Shown one piece after another: positions 51,798-61,511 of a stretch of DNA of 64,000 nucleotides. Source of the DNA: DATFQE01 sp963738205 (GTDB lineage Bacteria > Actinomycetota > Thermoleophilia > Gaiellales > Gaiellaceae); the NCBI GenBank assembly GCA_963738205.1, contig CAVTVQ010000007.1, positions 1,054,001 to 1,118,000 on the forward strand, in the 5' to 3' direction. The notes under the pieces are model-generated. The model saw only the letters and a list, made by a program, of their open reading frames with translations. It was not told where the DNA came from and made no database searches. The position numbers and the translations under genes were made by a program. Every line of letters starts with the position of its first letter. The first letter of the stretch is position 1.

Positions 51798-52646
51798 ATG
51801 GCAACCAACCGCACCGAGAGCGACCGCATTCCGTTGCTGTTGATCCATGGCGCGTGGCTCTCCGCTCGGAGCTGGGAGAACTTCGCCGACTACTTCGACA
51901 AGCGCGGGTTCGCCGTCTCCACCCCGGAGTGGCCGCGCAAGGACGGTGACGTCGAGGAGCTAAGGGCTGAAGCCGACGAGCTCAAGGGCCTCGGCCTCAC
52001 CGAAATCGTCGACCACCACGAAGAGCTGATCCGCGCGCTCGACGAGCCGCCTGTGCTGATCGGGCACTCCTACGGCGGCTTGATCGTCGAATTGCTCCTC
52101 GATCGAGGACTCGGGCGCGCCGGCGTCGCGATCAGCCCGGCTCCGCCGAAGGGGATCCTCGTCCTGCCCTTCTCGACTCTGAAAGCCGCAGCTCCTGCGC
52201 TCGCGCATCCATCCAAGTGGCACGGTGTCGTGACGCTGACGCTCGAGGAGTTCACGTACGGATTCGTGAACACGTTCTCTCCCGACGAGGCCGCGGCTGC
52301 CTACGAGCGCTACGCCGTTCCGGAAACCGGCCAGATCTTCTACGAGGCGGGGTTCGCGAACTTCCACTTCAACCCACCCACTGAGCTTCAGTTCAAGAAC
52401 GCGGAGCGCGCGCCGCTCCTGATCGTCGGGGCGGAGGAGGACCACACGGTCCCGGCCTCGCTCGCCCGAAAGCAGTACGAGAAGTACGAGCGCTCGCCCG
52501 CGACAACGGAATTCCTCGAGTTCGAGGGCAGACCCCACCTGCTCATGGCGGCCGAGGGCTGGGAGGAAGTGGCAGCAGCCATCGACAGCTGGCTCGATGG
52601 TGTGCTCGAGGCACCGGTGTCATCCACACCGGGCGTTTCGGCGTAG
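51798..52646 (+). CDS. Alpha/beta hydrolase
   Basis: This 282-residue cytosolic protein has LLLIHGAWLSARSW (oxyanion loop), the nucleophile elbow GHSYGG (Ser near 92), the acid in VGAEEDHTVPA and the His in EGRPHLLMA. The substrate is unknown; it resembles the non-haem-peroxidase/esterase branch. An AACAGGAGG ribosome site precedes the ATG. Confidence 0.88.
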   Translation: MATNRTESDRIPLLLIHGAWLSARSWENFADYFDKRGFAVSTPEWPRKDGDVEELRAEADELKGLGLTEIVDHHEELIRALDEPPVLIGHSYGGLIVELLLDRGLGRAGVAISPAPPKGILVLPFSTLKAAAPALAHPSKWHGVVTLTLEEFTYGFVNTFSPDEAAAAYERYAVPETGQIFYEAGFANFHFNPPTELQFKNAERAPLLIVGAEEDHTVPASLARKQYEKYERSPATTEFLEFEGRPHLLMAAEGWEEVAAAIDSWLDGVLEAPVSSTPGVSA

Positions 52647-52675
52647 GCGGGCGGTGCGAGGGTCACGGCTCGGTA

Positions 52676-53032
52676 GTGGACGAGAAGGAGGAATCGATAG
52701 TCAAGATCACGGATAAGACCGACTACAGCCGCTTTGCCCGGCCGACGGCCGAGGATGAAGGCATCTGGCTTGACAACGTCGAGGTCCACCTGGTGACCCA
52801 TCCGGTCGGGCAGGTCAAGGAGACGCACACCCATGACCCGCCGCAGGACCACGTCATCGTGGTGCGCTCCGGGCGCATGCGGTGGACCGTCGACGGCGAG
52901 AGCCTCGATGCGGGACCGGGTGACGTCATCGTCACCCCCGCGGGAACACCGCACAGCTACGAGGTGCTAGGGGACGAGCCGGCGCGCGTCGTGTGCATCG
53001 ACTCGCCGGTGCGTCCAAAGCCGGAGCCCTAG
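52676..53032 (+). CDS. Single-domain cupin protein
   Basis: This 118-residue protein starts at GTG with a GAAGGAGG-like sequence just inside; the exact start is uncertain. The cupin motifs are GQVKETHTHDPPQDHVIVV and PGDVIVTPAGTPHSYEV, with the His/Gln/His set for a metal. It lies 29 bp after the hydrolase gene and is probably co-transcribed. Function unknown. Confidence 0.82.
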   Translation: MDEKEESIVKITDKTDYSRFARPTAEDEGIWLDNVEVHLVTHPVGQVKETHTHDPPQDHVIVVRSGRMRWTVDGESLDAGPGDVIVTPAGTPHSYEVLGDEPARVVCIDSPVRPKPEP

Positions 53033-53037
53033 AGCCG

Positions 53038-53059
53038 AGCGCGCGAGAGGATGCGCGCT
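53038..53059 (+). terminator. Hairpin after the cupin gene
   Basis: AGCGCGC (53038-53044) pairs with GCGCGCT (53053-53059) around an 8-nt loop, 5 nt after the stop. The following 200 bp up to 53260 show nothing else I can name. Confidence 0.45.
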
Positions 53060-53260
53060 GGTGATCCCGGCAGGGCGGATTACGCGCCCGAAAGGGATCG
53101 TTCGTGCTCGCACTCTCGTGGACGACGCGGCACCTGTCGATCGCATTCACAATTGCCACGGTGAAGTACCCGGGCCTGAATTCTCGACGGCAGTGATCCT
53201 CTGCGTGGCCGAGCCGGTGTCCGCCTGACTGCGACGGGCCGGAGCCGGGACGCCCAGGCG

Positions 53261-55621
53261 GTGACAGCCAACCGTTCGTGGACTGTCGCCCTGTTGACGG
53301 CGACCGAGGCGGGTCGCCGGAACAGGCGAACGATCGACTCGGTCTTCCTGGTCTGGGCAGCGATCGTGATCGGGCTGACTGCCGCAGTCGCATCGTCGGC
53401 CCCTGATCACGACGAGGATGTCGCACAGGCACTGACGGTCGTATTCGGGTGGGCGGAGGCGCTGTGGCGGACGGCGTTCGTGGGGCTGCTCGTGCTTGCG
53501 CTCGTGATCGTCGTCGACGTGCTGCTGCGCCGGCGCTGGGACCTGGCACGTGATCTGCTCGTGGCGGCGCTAGTCCTCCTCGCATTGGGGATGCTGCTGG
53601 GGCGCGTCGTCGAGTCCGACTGGCTCCCGGCCGAGGGTCACCTGTTGTCGCGCTGGGGTTACCCGGAGCTCCGTCTCGCTTCAGCAACGGCAGTCGTCGT
53701 GGTGGTCGGCCCGGAGCTCGTCCGCTGGGTTCGGCTGCTCGCGGGCTGGCTCGTCCCGTTCGCGACGCTGGGCGCCGTCGTGCTCGGCGCCGCGCTCCCG
53801 GCTTCGGCCCTCGGTGCGCTGGCGCTCGGTTTGGGCGCCGGCGCGCTCGTCCGGCTGGCGTTCGGCTCGGCGGCTGGCGTACCGCCGACCAAGCAGGTTC
53901 AGGAAGCACTAGCCGCGCTGGGAGTCGAGGTGGCTAACCTCGCGCCCTCGGCGCGGCAGCACGTCGGTGCTGCGGAATACATCGGCCACGACGCGGACGG
54001 GCGCCCGCTGAAGGCCCGCATGCTCGACAAGGACGCCCAGGACACGCAACGGTGGGCCAGGCGGTGGCGCCTACTGGCCTACCGCGACCCACCGCGCAGC
54101 GCACCGATCGGCCGGCTGGAGCAGGTCGAGCACGAGGCGCTGGCAACGCTCATGGCAGCGCAGGCCGGCGCCCGAGTTCCCGACGTCGTCACCGCCGCGC
54201 TCGGTCCCGACGGCGACGCCCTGATCGTCACCTCCCAGCCTGACGTCGAGCCACTCGAACGCTCGAGCCCCGACCAGGCGACCGACGAGACGCTGGAGGA
54301 CCTCTGGCAGCAGGTGGGTCGCCTCCACGACGCCGGCATCTCGCACGGCCGCCTCAACCTGAGCAACGTGCTCGTCCTCGACGACGGGCCTACGCTGGTC
54401 GACTTCTCGGCCGCGACGCTCGGCGCTCCGCAGTCGGCCCTCGACATCGACGTGGCTGAGCTCCTCGTCGCCTGCACCGTCCTCATCGGCCCAGACCGTG
54501 CGCTGAGCAACACCGTTGAGACCGGCTGGGGCGAAGCCGTCGCTCGAGCGCTGCCCTACCTGCAGCGCGCGGCGCTGACGCCGCATCTCCGAGACCTCGC
54601 ACGCACGCACGAGGTCGACCTCGAGGATTTGCGGGCGGCCGCTGCCAAAGCAAGCGGTCAGGAAGTGCCGGAGCTCGTGCCGTTGCGACGAATCCGCCCG
54701 CGAGACGTCCTGGTCACGGTGATGGTGGGGGTTGCCGCCTACCTGCTGATCACCCAGCTGGCCGAGATCGGGTTCGGGACGATCGCCGATGCTCTCCGTG
54801 AAGCGAGCGTGCCCTGGGTGATCCTGGGGCTGATTCTGTCCCAGCTCGCGCTCGTCACATCGGGGCTGTCGTTGCGCGGTGCAGTGGCGACGCCGCTGCC
54901 GCTCCTCCCGTGCGTGGTCCTGCAGTCCGCCAAGAAGTTCATCAACCTGACGGTGCCCAGCTCGGCCGGAGCCATCGCTCTCAGCGTGCGCTTCCTGCAG
55001 AGGATGGGTGCCCCCACCGGGGAGGCGGTGGCCGCCGGCGCGATCGACGACCTCTCCGAAACGATCATCCAGCTGCTGCTCGTGGCGCTCCTGCTGCCCT
55101 TCGTCGACTTGGACATCGACACGAGCCAAGCAGGCGGCGGTGTTCCCTCAGGGCAAGTGGTGGGCACGATCCTGCTCGTGCTCGTCGCGGTGATCGCGGC
55201 AGTCTTCGCCGTGCCGTCCTTGCGCGCGAAGGTGGTTCCCTCGGTGCGTGGAGGGCTTTCGAGCCTCTGGGCCGTCGCCCGGAACCGCGGCAAGCGCATC
55301 GAGCTCTTCGGCGGCAACCTCGGCACCGAGGTGCTCTTCGCGCTCACCCTGGGGGCGGTGTGCCACGCCTACGGCGTCGATCTCATGCTGCTTCAGCTGC
55401 TCGTGATCAACGTGGCCGCCAGTGCACTCGCCGGCCTTATTCCGGTGCCGGGGGGAGTCGGAGCCGCGGAAGCAAGCCTCACCGCCGGTCTAGTCGCGGT
55501 GGGCGTCGACGAGTCGACCGCGTTCGCGATTGCGCTGACGCACCGCCTGTGCACGAGCTACTTGCCCCCGATCTGGGGCTACTTCGCGCTGCGGTGGCTC
55601 GGTCGGAAGGGGTACGTCTGA
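53261..55621 (+). CDS. Membrane protein: pseudokinase-like domain fused to LPG-synthase-type membrane domain
   Basis: The 786 residues start at GTG. About six membrane segments come first (to 205). A soluble kinase-like domain follows (about 210-470: HEALATLMAAQAGARVPDVV, RLHDAGISHGRLNLSNVLVL, PTLVDFSAATLG). The usual HRDxxxxN is HGRLNLSN, so the catalytic Asp is lost, while DFS keeps the metal Asp. The C-terminal 300 residues form the lysylphosphatidylglycerol-synthase/AglD-type membrane domain (KKFINLTVPSSAGAIAL, GLIPVPGGVGAAEASL). Probably a lipid flippase or transferase under ligand control. Confidence 0.87.
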   Translation: MTANRSWTVALLTATEAGRRNRRTIDSVFLVWAAIVIGLTAAVASSAPDHDEDVAQALTVVFGWAEALWRTAFVGLLVLALVIVVDVLLRRRWDLARDLLVAALVLLALGMLLGRVVESDWLPAEGHLLSRWGYPELRLASATAVVVVVGPELVRWVRLLAGWLVPFATLGAVVLGAALPASALGALALGLGAGALVRLAFGSAAGVPPTKQVQEALAALGVEVANLAPSARQHVGAAEYIGHDADGRPLKARMLDKDAQDTQRWARRWRLLAYRDPPRSAPIGRLEQVEHEALATLMAAQAGARVPDVVTAALGPDGDALIVTSQPDVEPLERSSPDQATDETLEDLWQQVGRLHDAGISHGRLNLSNVLVLDDGPTLVDFSAATLGAPQSALDIDVAELLVACTVLIGPDRALSNTVETGWGEAVARALPYLQRAALTPHLRDLARTHEVDLEDLRAAAAKASGQEVPELVPLRRIRPRDVLVTVMVGVAAYLLITQLAEIGFGTIADALREASVPWVILGLILSQLALVTSGLSLRGAVATPLPLLPCVVLQSAKKFINLTVPSSAGAIALSVRFLQRMGAPTGEAVAAGAIDDLSETIIQLLLVALLLPFVDLDIDTSQAGGGVPSGQVVGTILLVLVAVIAAVFAVPSLRAKVVPSVRGGLSSLWAVARNRGKRIELFGGNLGTEVLFALTLGAVCHAYGVDLMLLQLLVINVAASALAGLIPVPGGVGAAEASLTAGLVAVGVDESTAFAIALTHRLCTSYLPPIWGYFALRWLGRKGYV

Positions 55622-55707
55622 TCTTGTGTCAGGAACGCACGCCACCCGCGCGGGTCTTCGCTCGGTTGGATGTCTCTGCCGCATTCCTCACACCGCAACA
55701 GGATGTA
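55622..55707 (-). pseudogene. Fragment of a small zinc-ribbon protein gene
   Basis: The minus strand reads YILLRCEECGRDI, then GWRAFLTQD, the N-terminal half of a small actinobacterial zinc-ribbon protein with one CxxC knuckle. The second CxxC is missing because the frame runs straight into the end of the convergent membrane-protein gene at 55621. There is no convincing start codon. Confidence 0.5.
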
Positions 55708-55942
55708 GCGGGAGCGCGCCCGTCCCCTTGGCAGAGGTGCCGCAGACGCGCCCCCGCCGAGCAGAATGCCCCGGGCGCGGTCGCGTAAACAATGGCACTC
55801 GCCTCGAGGAAAGAGCGGCGCCCAGAGCCGGCGGCACGTGCGATTCCAGCTGTGTCGTCGACGACGGCGGCCAGCCGCCAAGAGACGATCCGGTTGGGGC
55901 GCGTGCGCCCGGGTGCGGCCCCCCAGGCGCGCCACAGCCCCG

Positions 55943-56068
55943 GAGTCCGCAAGGGAGAGGAGCAGCGGACTCTGCCACCAATGGTTGCAAAAGGACGTCG
56001 GGCCGGGCGCGGCAGGCAAGACACTGCCCAGTCCCGTCGCGGCCCGGCCCTTCGCTGCTCCTCTCCCT
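55943..56068. other. Strongly structured element in a gene-free stretch
   Basis: From 55708 to 56207 I find no gene. Inside it AGGGAGAGGAGCAGCG (55952-55967) is the exact reverse complement of 56053-56068. Within these arms GGGCCGGGC (56000-56008) pairs with 56042-56050, and GGCAG (56011-56015) with CTGCC (56024-56028). The left outer arm also sits in the loop of a second hairpin, GAGTCCGC (55943-55950) with GCGGACTC (55965-55972). This may be a structured RNA or a small mobile element. It does not look like tRNA or a CRISPR repeat. Confidence 0.5.
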
Positions 56069-56207
56069 GCTCTATGGAAGATCCGTCGACGCGGATTTCT
56101 TGTGCTTCTCCGCTAGTTCTCAACGGCCTCGACGGTGAACACGCCGTGCGTTTCCTCCGGGGGTTCGTGGAGGGCCGATCAGCCGATCGGCTGCGGACAG
56201 CCCGCAG

Positions 56208-57570
56208 CTAGATGCCCGACACTGCGGAGATGCGGCCGTCGGCGACGGCTTTCGCGAGAGCAGCGTGATCGCGCTCGTTGCGATCGGCGTACCCCGCCGC
56301 GAACTCGGCGACGGCCTCGTCGAACCGGCTGCTCTTGCCGAGGTACGCCCCGATTGCGATCGGGTCGCCCGACCGCGCATGTGCCCGCGCAAGCGTCCAG
56401 CCGCATGCCTGCGCATAGGCGAGCAGGCCGTCGGGCAGGATCGCGTCAACATCGACCGACGCCTTCCAGTCCCAGAGTTGGCGCATGTAGAAGTCGCGCG
56501 GCGCGCCGTCGAGCTCGTCCGCATGAACCCAGCCGAGCAAGATGTCGCTGGCAGCCTGCATGAGCCGCTGGCCCTCGACGACCCGCCGGCCGGCGTTCTT
56601 GAACCGGCTCTTGCCGAGGAGCGGCTCGAGCACCGAAGGCTCCGCCTCCTTGACCTGCAAGAACAGAGGATCGTTTTCGTCGCGGCCCAGTAGCAGCAGA
56701 ACCCAGCAGCGGGTTCCGACGCTCCCGACGCCGACGACCTTGCGGGCGAGGTCGACACCCCGGAAGCGGTCGAGCAGCAAGCCGTGGTCGTGGGGCAAGG
56801 TGCGCCGATAGGCGTCATAGAGGCGGCGGATGTCCACGTTCTCGAACGGCACCAGCAAAGGCGGGTCGGAGACGAATCGAGGTTGTCCGTCGACGTCGTG
56901 CGTCAGGTTCGCGAGCGCGCGGAGGTCGTCCTTGCGCCGGGCCTTCGCGGCGGTGCGGTCGAGGCCTCGTGCGAGCTTCCGGTCGTGACCTTCGCGCAGC
57001 CTTTCCTGGATTTCGGCTCGCATCCAGGCGCGCGTACCAGATCTCGAGGTCGCCGGCCTGGGCGAAGCGCAGCATCGCGTCGCGATAGGCGCGGAGGAGC
57101 GTCTGCACGGTTGTCGCACGATCGGATTTGCCGAAATTGCGGTCCCGCCCGACGATCTCGAAGCTCGTGGCAAGCCGCTTGACGTCCCAGTCGAACGGCC
57201 CCGGGAGAGTCTCGTCGAAGTCGTTCAGGTCGAAGACGAGATCGCGCTCCGGCGACGCGAAGCCACCGAAGTTCATCAGGTGGGCATCGCCCGAAAGCTG
57301 CACGGTAAGGCCGGTCGTCGGGGTCGACGCTAGGTCGTGGGCCATCACGGTCGCGGCACCGCGGAAGAAGCTGGACGGCGAGGCGACCATGCGGCCGTAG
57401 CGGATCGGCACCAGCTCGGACACGCGCGTCCCAGCCTGCGCCTCGAGGAGCCCGATCGGGTCGCGCTGGGCCGGAAGGTCGAGCGCGGCATGGCTCGACC
57501 TGGGTGTCGTCGTCCGCACGGCGCGGCCGCGCTCGGCGCGCTCGGCGGGACTCAACTTCGACTGGGGCAT
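56208..57570 (-). pseudogene. DUF2252 family protein, frameshifted
   Basis: The N-terminal half (from ATG 57570: PIRYGRMVASPSSFFRGAA, LSGDAHLMNFGGFASPERD, DFDETLPGPFDWDVKRLA) and the C-terminal half (VVGVGSVGTRCWVLLLLG, SDILLGWVHADELDG, YMRQLWDWKASVD) are both clear DUF2252 and lie in different frames. The switch is near 57025: one frame reads EIWYARLDA and the next goes on AEIQERLREG. One extra base explains it. The fold is kinase-like (aminoglycoside-phosphotransferase type); function unknown. A sequencing error is possible. Confidence 0.8.
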
Positions 57571-57847
57571 GGCGATCGCGCCGTCGGATCCTAGGAAGCG
57601 GTCACAGAGCTCAGGGACGCGGGCACTACGAGGGCGGCGGCGGCTGGGCTCCGACGCCGGCGTTCTTCCCGGCGACGCCGGGGTTGCGCCCGTCCCGCAA
57701 GTCATCGGGAACGCCGCGGATGCGCGATGGGGTGCATGCCCGCGATACTCGACGCGATGACGCGGAACCGAGGTAAGGCCCAAGAAGCGCCGATCGTGAT
57801 CGGCCCGCGCGAGGTCGCAAGTTGACCCTGGAGCCACGCGGCTTCGG

Positions 57848-59623
57848 ATGACGCGCGCGCTGGCCGTACCGCTGGCTCCGTTTGTCGATGCCCTTCCGCT
57901 GCCGTCACGGCTGATCGCGGCGGAGCATGACGGGCGGCTGACCGTGCGCATGCGCGCCGGCGCGCACCGGTTCCACCGTGACCTGCCCGCGTCGACCATC
58001 TGGGGCTACGAAGGGACGGTTCCCGGCCCGACGATCGAGGCCGAGCGCGGGCAGCCCGTCACTGTCGAGTGGCTGAACGAGCTGGACGTCGCCTTCCCGG
58101 TCTCCGCGACGGTTACCCGGGAGGCGACCGACGACGACGGCGTGCCCGTGCAGTGTCTTCCGGGCCTGAGCGGGGGCGAGCCAGATCGCCACGCGGCCGC
58201 GCTGACCGGGCAGACGGTCGTCCACCTGCACGGCGGCCTCACACCCGCCTCATACGACGGCTGGGCGGAGAACCTCTTCGCCCCGGGTCAGCCCGCCGTC
58301 TACCACTACCCGATGAACCAGCGCGGGGCGATGCTCTGGTACCACGACCACGTCATGGGCATCACGAAGCTCGACGTGTACGCGGGGTTGGCCGGGGTCT
58401 GGATCGTGCGCGACGAGCGCGAGCGCGAGCTGGGCTTGCCCGAGGGGCCGCCGTTCGAGGTGCCGCTCCTGATCCAGGACCGCAACTTCGACCTCGACGA
58501 CGGGGGAAACCTGACGGGGCGGCTGGTTCACAAGACCGATCCGGACGTCATGGAGGCCTTTCCGCCGTTCACCGTCGTGAACGGCAAGGTCTGGCCGGTG
58601 CTCGACGTGCAGCCGACGACCTACCGCTTCCGCGTGCTCAACGGCTCCAATGCCCGCACATACCGGCTCGTTCTGCTGCACGAGGGCAAACCGGCGCTGG
58701 AGCGGATCGCGCAGATCGGCACCGACCACGGGCTGCTCCTTGCTCCTACGCCCGTGCCGTCGGACGGACTCGTGCTCGCGCCGGCCGAACGTGCAGACCT
58801 GCTGGTCGACTTCTCCGACCTCGGCCCCGGCAGCGAACTGACGCTGCTCAACACGGCCGCCGCGCCCTTCGACGGCACGCCGTTCCCCGCCGCCGACGCC
58901 GAGAACGCTGCCAATCTCGACGGCCTCCTCCCGTATCCGCAGGTGATGCGCCTCCGCGTGGTCCCGGGCACGGCCACCCGCCGATCGATCCCGCGCGGTC
59001 TCGCGACCGACTACGACTCGCCGCCGGCCGCCGCGCTGTCCGCCGCGCCGCGCCGCGTGATCGCGCTCGTCGAACGCGAGCTCGAAGGCATGCCCAACAT
59101 GCTCACCATGCGCGAGCTCGCGATCGTAGGCGACAGCGAGACGGGGCCGCTCGTCACCGTCCGCAACGGTGAGCAGACGACCCGCTACCGGTCCGTCGCC
59201 GCCCATTTCGAGGACACGACGACGTTCTTCCCGATGCTCGGCCGGTACGAGGTCTGGCAGCTCGTCAACCTCACCGGTGACACGCACCCGATCCACCTCC
59301 ACCTGGACCCGTTCCAGATCCTCTCGCGACGCCCGATCCGCTACGAGATCCCTGAAGGCGGCATCGAAGACCGCGACCTCACCGCCGTCATCACGCTCGA
59401 GCGCGACCCCGACGACGAGCTCGACCACGCAATCGACGACAACGAGCGCGGCCTCAAGGACACCATCCGTGTCAACCCGAACGAGCTCGTCGAGATCGCC
59501 GTCCGCTTCACTACCTACAGCGGCCGCTACATGTACCACTGCCACATCCTCGAGCACGAGGATCGCGACATGATGCGGCCCTTCGTGACGATGCCCGCCG
59601 AACTCATGCCCTTCATGGCCTGA
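57848..59623 (+). CDS. Multicopper oxidase (CotA / phenoxazinone-synthase-like)
   Basis: This 591-residue protein has no obvious signal peptide. All four copper motifs are present: HLHGG near 126, WYHDHVMG near 165, HPIHLHLDPF near 478 and YHCHILEHEDRDMM near 562. The long form with TVPGPTIEAERG and the Met axial ligand place it near spore-coat laccases and bilirubin oxidases. It oxidises phenols or metals using O2. It is divergent from the DUF2252 gene, with 277 bp between starts. Confidence 0.93.
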   Translation: MTRALAVPLAPFVDALPLPSRLIAAEHDGRLTVRMRAGAHRFHRDLPASTIWGYEGTVPGPTIEAERGQPVTVEWLNELDVAFPVSATVTREATDDDGVPVQCLPGLSGGEPDRHAAALTGQTVVHLHGGLTPASYDGWAENLFAPGQPAVYHYPMNQRGAMLWYHDHVMGITKLDVYAGLAGVWIVRDERERELGLPEGPPFEVPLLIQDRNFDLDDGGNLTGRLVHKTDPDVMEAFPPFTVVNGKVWPVLDVQPTTYRFRVLNGSNARTYRLVLLHEGKPALERIAQIGTDHGLLLAPTPVPSDGLVLAPAERADLLVDFSDLGPGSELTLLNTAAAPFDGTPFPAADAENAANLDGLLPYPQVMRLRVVPGTATRRSIPRGLATDYDSPPAAALSAAPRRVIALVERELEGMPNMLTMRELAIVGDSETGPLVTVRNGEQTTRYRSVAAHFEDTTTFFPMLGRYEVWQLVNLTGDTHPIHLHLDPFQILSRRPIRYEIPEGGIEDRDLTAVITLERDPDDELDHAIDDNERGLKDTIRVNPNELVEIAVRFTTYSGRYMYHCHILEHEDRDMMRPFVTMPAELMPFMA

Positions 59624-59686
59624 GTGGCGCCACTCGCGCCGGCGGGGGTGCTCGCTATGGCGGCCTCGTAAGGCACCCGGTCGTTT

Positions 59687-60823
59687 TCACGTGCCGCGCG
59701 CGTGCGTGACGGCGGCCCGAGCCTGCTGAACTGCGGCGGTCTCGGCGCCACCGTCGCGCGCGATCTGGTGGGCGAGATCGGTTTCGGCTTCGAGCACGTT
59801 CCGGGCGGTGCCGGGGTTGGGCTGCGTGCGGATGTGGCGTCGAAGGGTCGAGCGGGTACCCGCTAGCGCGTCGAGCTCGGCCGGTGTGATGACGCCGAGC
59901 TCGACCTCGTGGGCCATGAGCTCGCGCATCCACTCACGCTCGATCGGTTGAGTGTTGTTGTAGATCCAGACGAACACGGAGATGAGGACGCTCGCGACAG
60001 TCAGTGGCACGATCCAGCCGAAGACGCTGTTGCCTGCGATCGCGGCGCTCCCGTCCCAGAGGCCGTGCATGAGTATCGCGGTGAGCATCAGTCCCGCGCC
60101 GAGCCCCCTGCGCGCCGGGACGTCGGGCCGGCCGACGAACCAGATCAGCCCGGCGCCGAAGATGGCCGTGTACATCCAGTGCGACGGGATCGAGGCGAGC
60201 GTTCGCACGACGATCGTCGACCATGCGACCCCGACGTCGCCGAACGCATTCGCCGCGCCGATCCACGCGTAGCTGATGTCCTCGCTGATCTGGAACCCAA
60301 GGCCGACGAACGCGCCGAGGATGAGCCCGTCGAACGGGCTGCGGATCAACTTCGACGCGAGCGTGAGGAGCAGGAGGACGCCCGCGCCTTTTGCGAGCTC
60401 CTCGTCGATCGGAGCTGCGAGCGCGGCGCCCCAGTCGAATGCGAAGCTCGCTCCCAACGACTTCGCGTACAGGCTCGTTACGGCGTCATTTGCGTTGATG
60501 GCAAAGGCGCCGGTCGCCGCGACGAAGCCCCAGACGAAGCCGGTGGCCGCGAGGTCGCGCGGGACGGTCGTGTAGCGGTCCTCGTAGTGGATGAACCAGA
60601 GGTACGCGACCGCGAGCAGGCCAAATGCGATGACCCCGCTGATGAGCGCGCCGCTATACGCGGCCGCCGCAATCGAGATCTGACCCGCGAGGACGTACGC
60701 ACCGGCGACGACCAGCGCGCAGTAGACCCAGAAGGCCAGGTTGTGCGGCTGGAAGAGGCGGAAGTCCTCGCCCCACCCGGACTGCTCGATTGCGCGGCGG
60801 CGGTCCTCCGCGAACGCGCTCAC
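59687..60823 (-). CDS. PrsW-family intramembrane protease
   Basis: This 378-residue protein has about eight membrane helices and the PrsW motifs APIDEELAKG (Glu-Glu near 136), GLGFQISEDISY, PSHWMYTAIFG and LMHGLWDG. PrsW proteases cut anti-sigma factors in the membrane. No sigma/anti-sigma pair is nearby. The C-terminal 80 residues are a helical cytosolic tail. It overlaps the upstream gene by 4 bp. Confidence 0.88.
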   Translation of the reverse strand: MSAFAEDRRRAIEQSGWGEDFRLFQPHNLAFWVYCALVVAGAYVLAGQISIAAAAYSGALISGVIAFGLLAVAYLWFIHYEDRYTTVPRDLAATGFVWGFVAATGAFAINANDAVTSLYAKSLGASFAFDWGAALAAPIDEELAKGAGVLLLLTLASKLIRSPFDGLILGAFVGLGFQISEDISYAWIGAANAFGDVGVAWSTIVVRTLASIPSHWMYTAIFGAGLIWFVGRPDVPARRGLGAGLMLTAILMHGLWDGSAAIAGNSVFGWIVPLTVASVLISVFVWIYNNTQPIEREWMRELMAHEVELGVITPAELDALAGTRSTLRRHIRTQPNPGTARNVLEAETDLAHQIARDGGAETAAVQQARAAVTHARGT

Positions 60824-61458
60824 GATGCCGTCCGAATGCTGCGGATCATCGCGATGATGTCGTCGCGCCGCCGCGAGATCGCTCCGGTCGGGCCGGCCGC
60901 GACGATCTCGACACCCTCGCTTTGCGACCTGATGGACTGCCCGCGCGCCCGAAACACGAACGCGACAACGGATCCCTGCCTGGCGACGCCGACGAAATCC
61001 TCCGCCACGCCGACGACGCCCTGGCGGGTCCTGACGGCGTAGCGGTCGGTCGTCCCGGCGGCGCGCCCGCGCGCGTGGTCGAGGTCCGCGTTGATCTTGT
61101 TGATCCGCGCGAGCAATGCCGACGGCGTCCCGTCGAACGGAGCAGCTTGCACGGAGAACTTCACGCTGCCATCGACGAGCTCGGTCGTTCCCGTGCTGCC
61201 GATGGGCGACCGCGTCTCGCCGACGAGCGCTCCGCTCGCCAGGTCCCAGCCTGAGGCCGGTACGAGCGTGATGCCGTCGGCGATCTCGGCGATGTCGCCC
61301 TTGTGAACCTGGTCACGGTACGCGGTCTCGCTATCGATCGACGGGAGGACGACGCTCATCACCACCGCAAGCCCGAGGACGAGGAGTGCCGGCCCGATCG
61401 TTTGCCGGTCGATCCCCGAAGCGCGGCGCTTATCGGGACGCACCGTCCTTGCCGCCAT
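60820..61458 (-). CDS. Single-pass membrane protein coupled to PrsW
   Basis: This 212-residue protein has a basic N-terminus, one membrane helix (about 20-42) and an outer domain (GITLVPASGWDLASGALVG, then SVKFSVQAAPFDG). This kind of domain is found in other actinobacterial membrane proteins of unknown role. The 4-bp overlap with prsW suggests a joint function, perhaps as substrate or partner. Confidence 0.75.
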   Translation of the reverse strand: MAARTVRPDKRRASGIDRQTIGPALLVLGLAVVMSVVLPSIDSETAYRDQVHKGDIAEIADGITLVPASGWDLASGALVGETRSPIGSTGTTELVDGSVKFSVQAAPFDGTPSALLARINKINADLDHARGRAAGTTDRYAVRTRQGVVGVAEDFVGVARQGSVVAFVFRARGQSIRSQSEGVEIVAAGPTGAISRRRDDIIAMIRSIRTAS

Positions 61459-61511
61459 GCACCAATGGTCTCACCGGCGCCTAGGTCCGAACAAACGCGG
61501 CGCGGCGTCTC

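Noticed and set aside
59622..59635. Palindrome GAGTGGCGCCACTC after the multicopper oxidase as a terminator
   Set aside because: It is self-complementary without a loop, so it makes a poor RNA hairpin. It may be chance in this GC-rich DNA.
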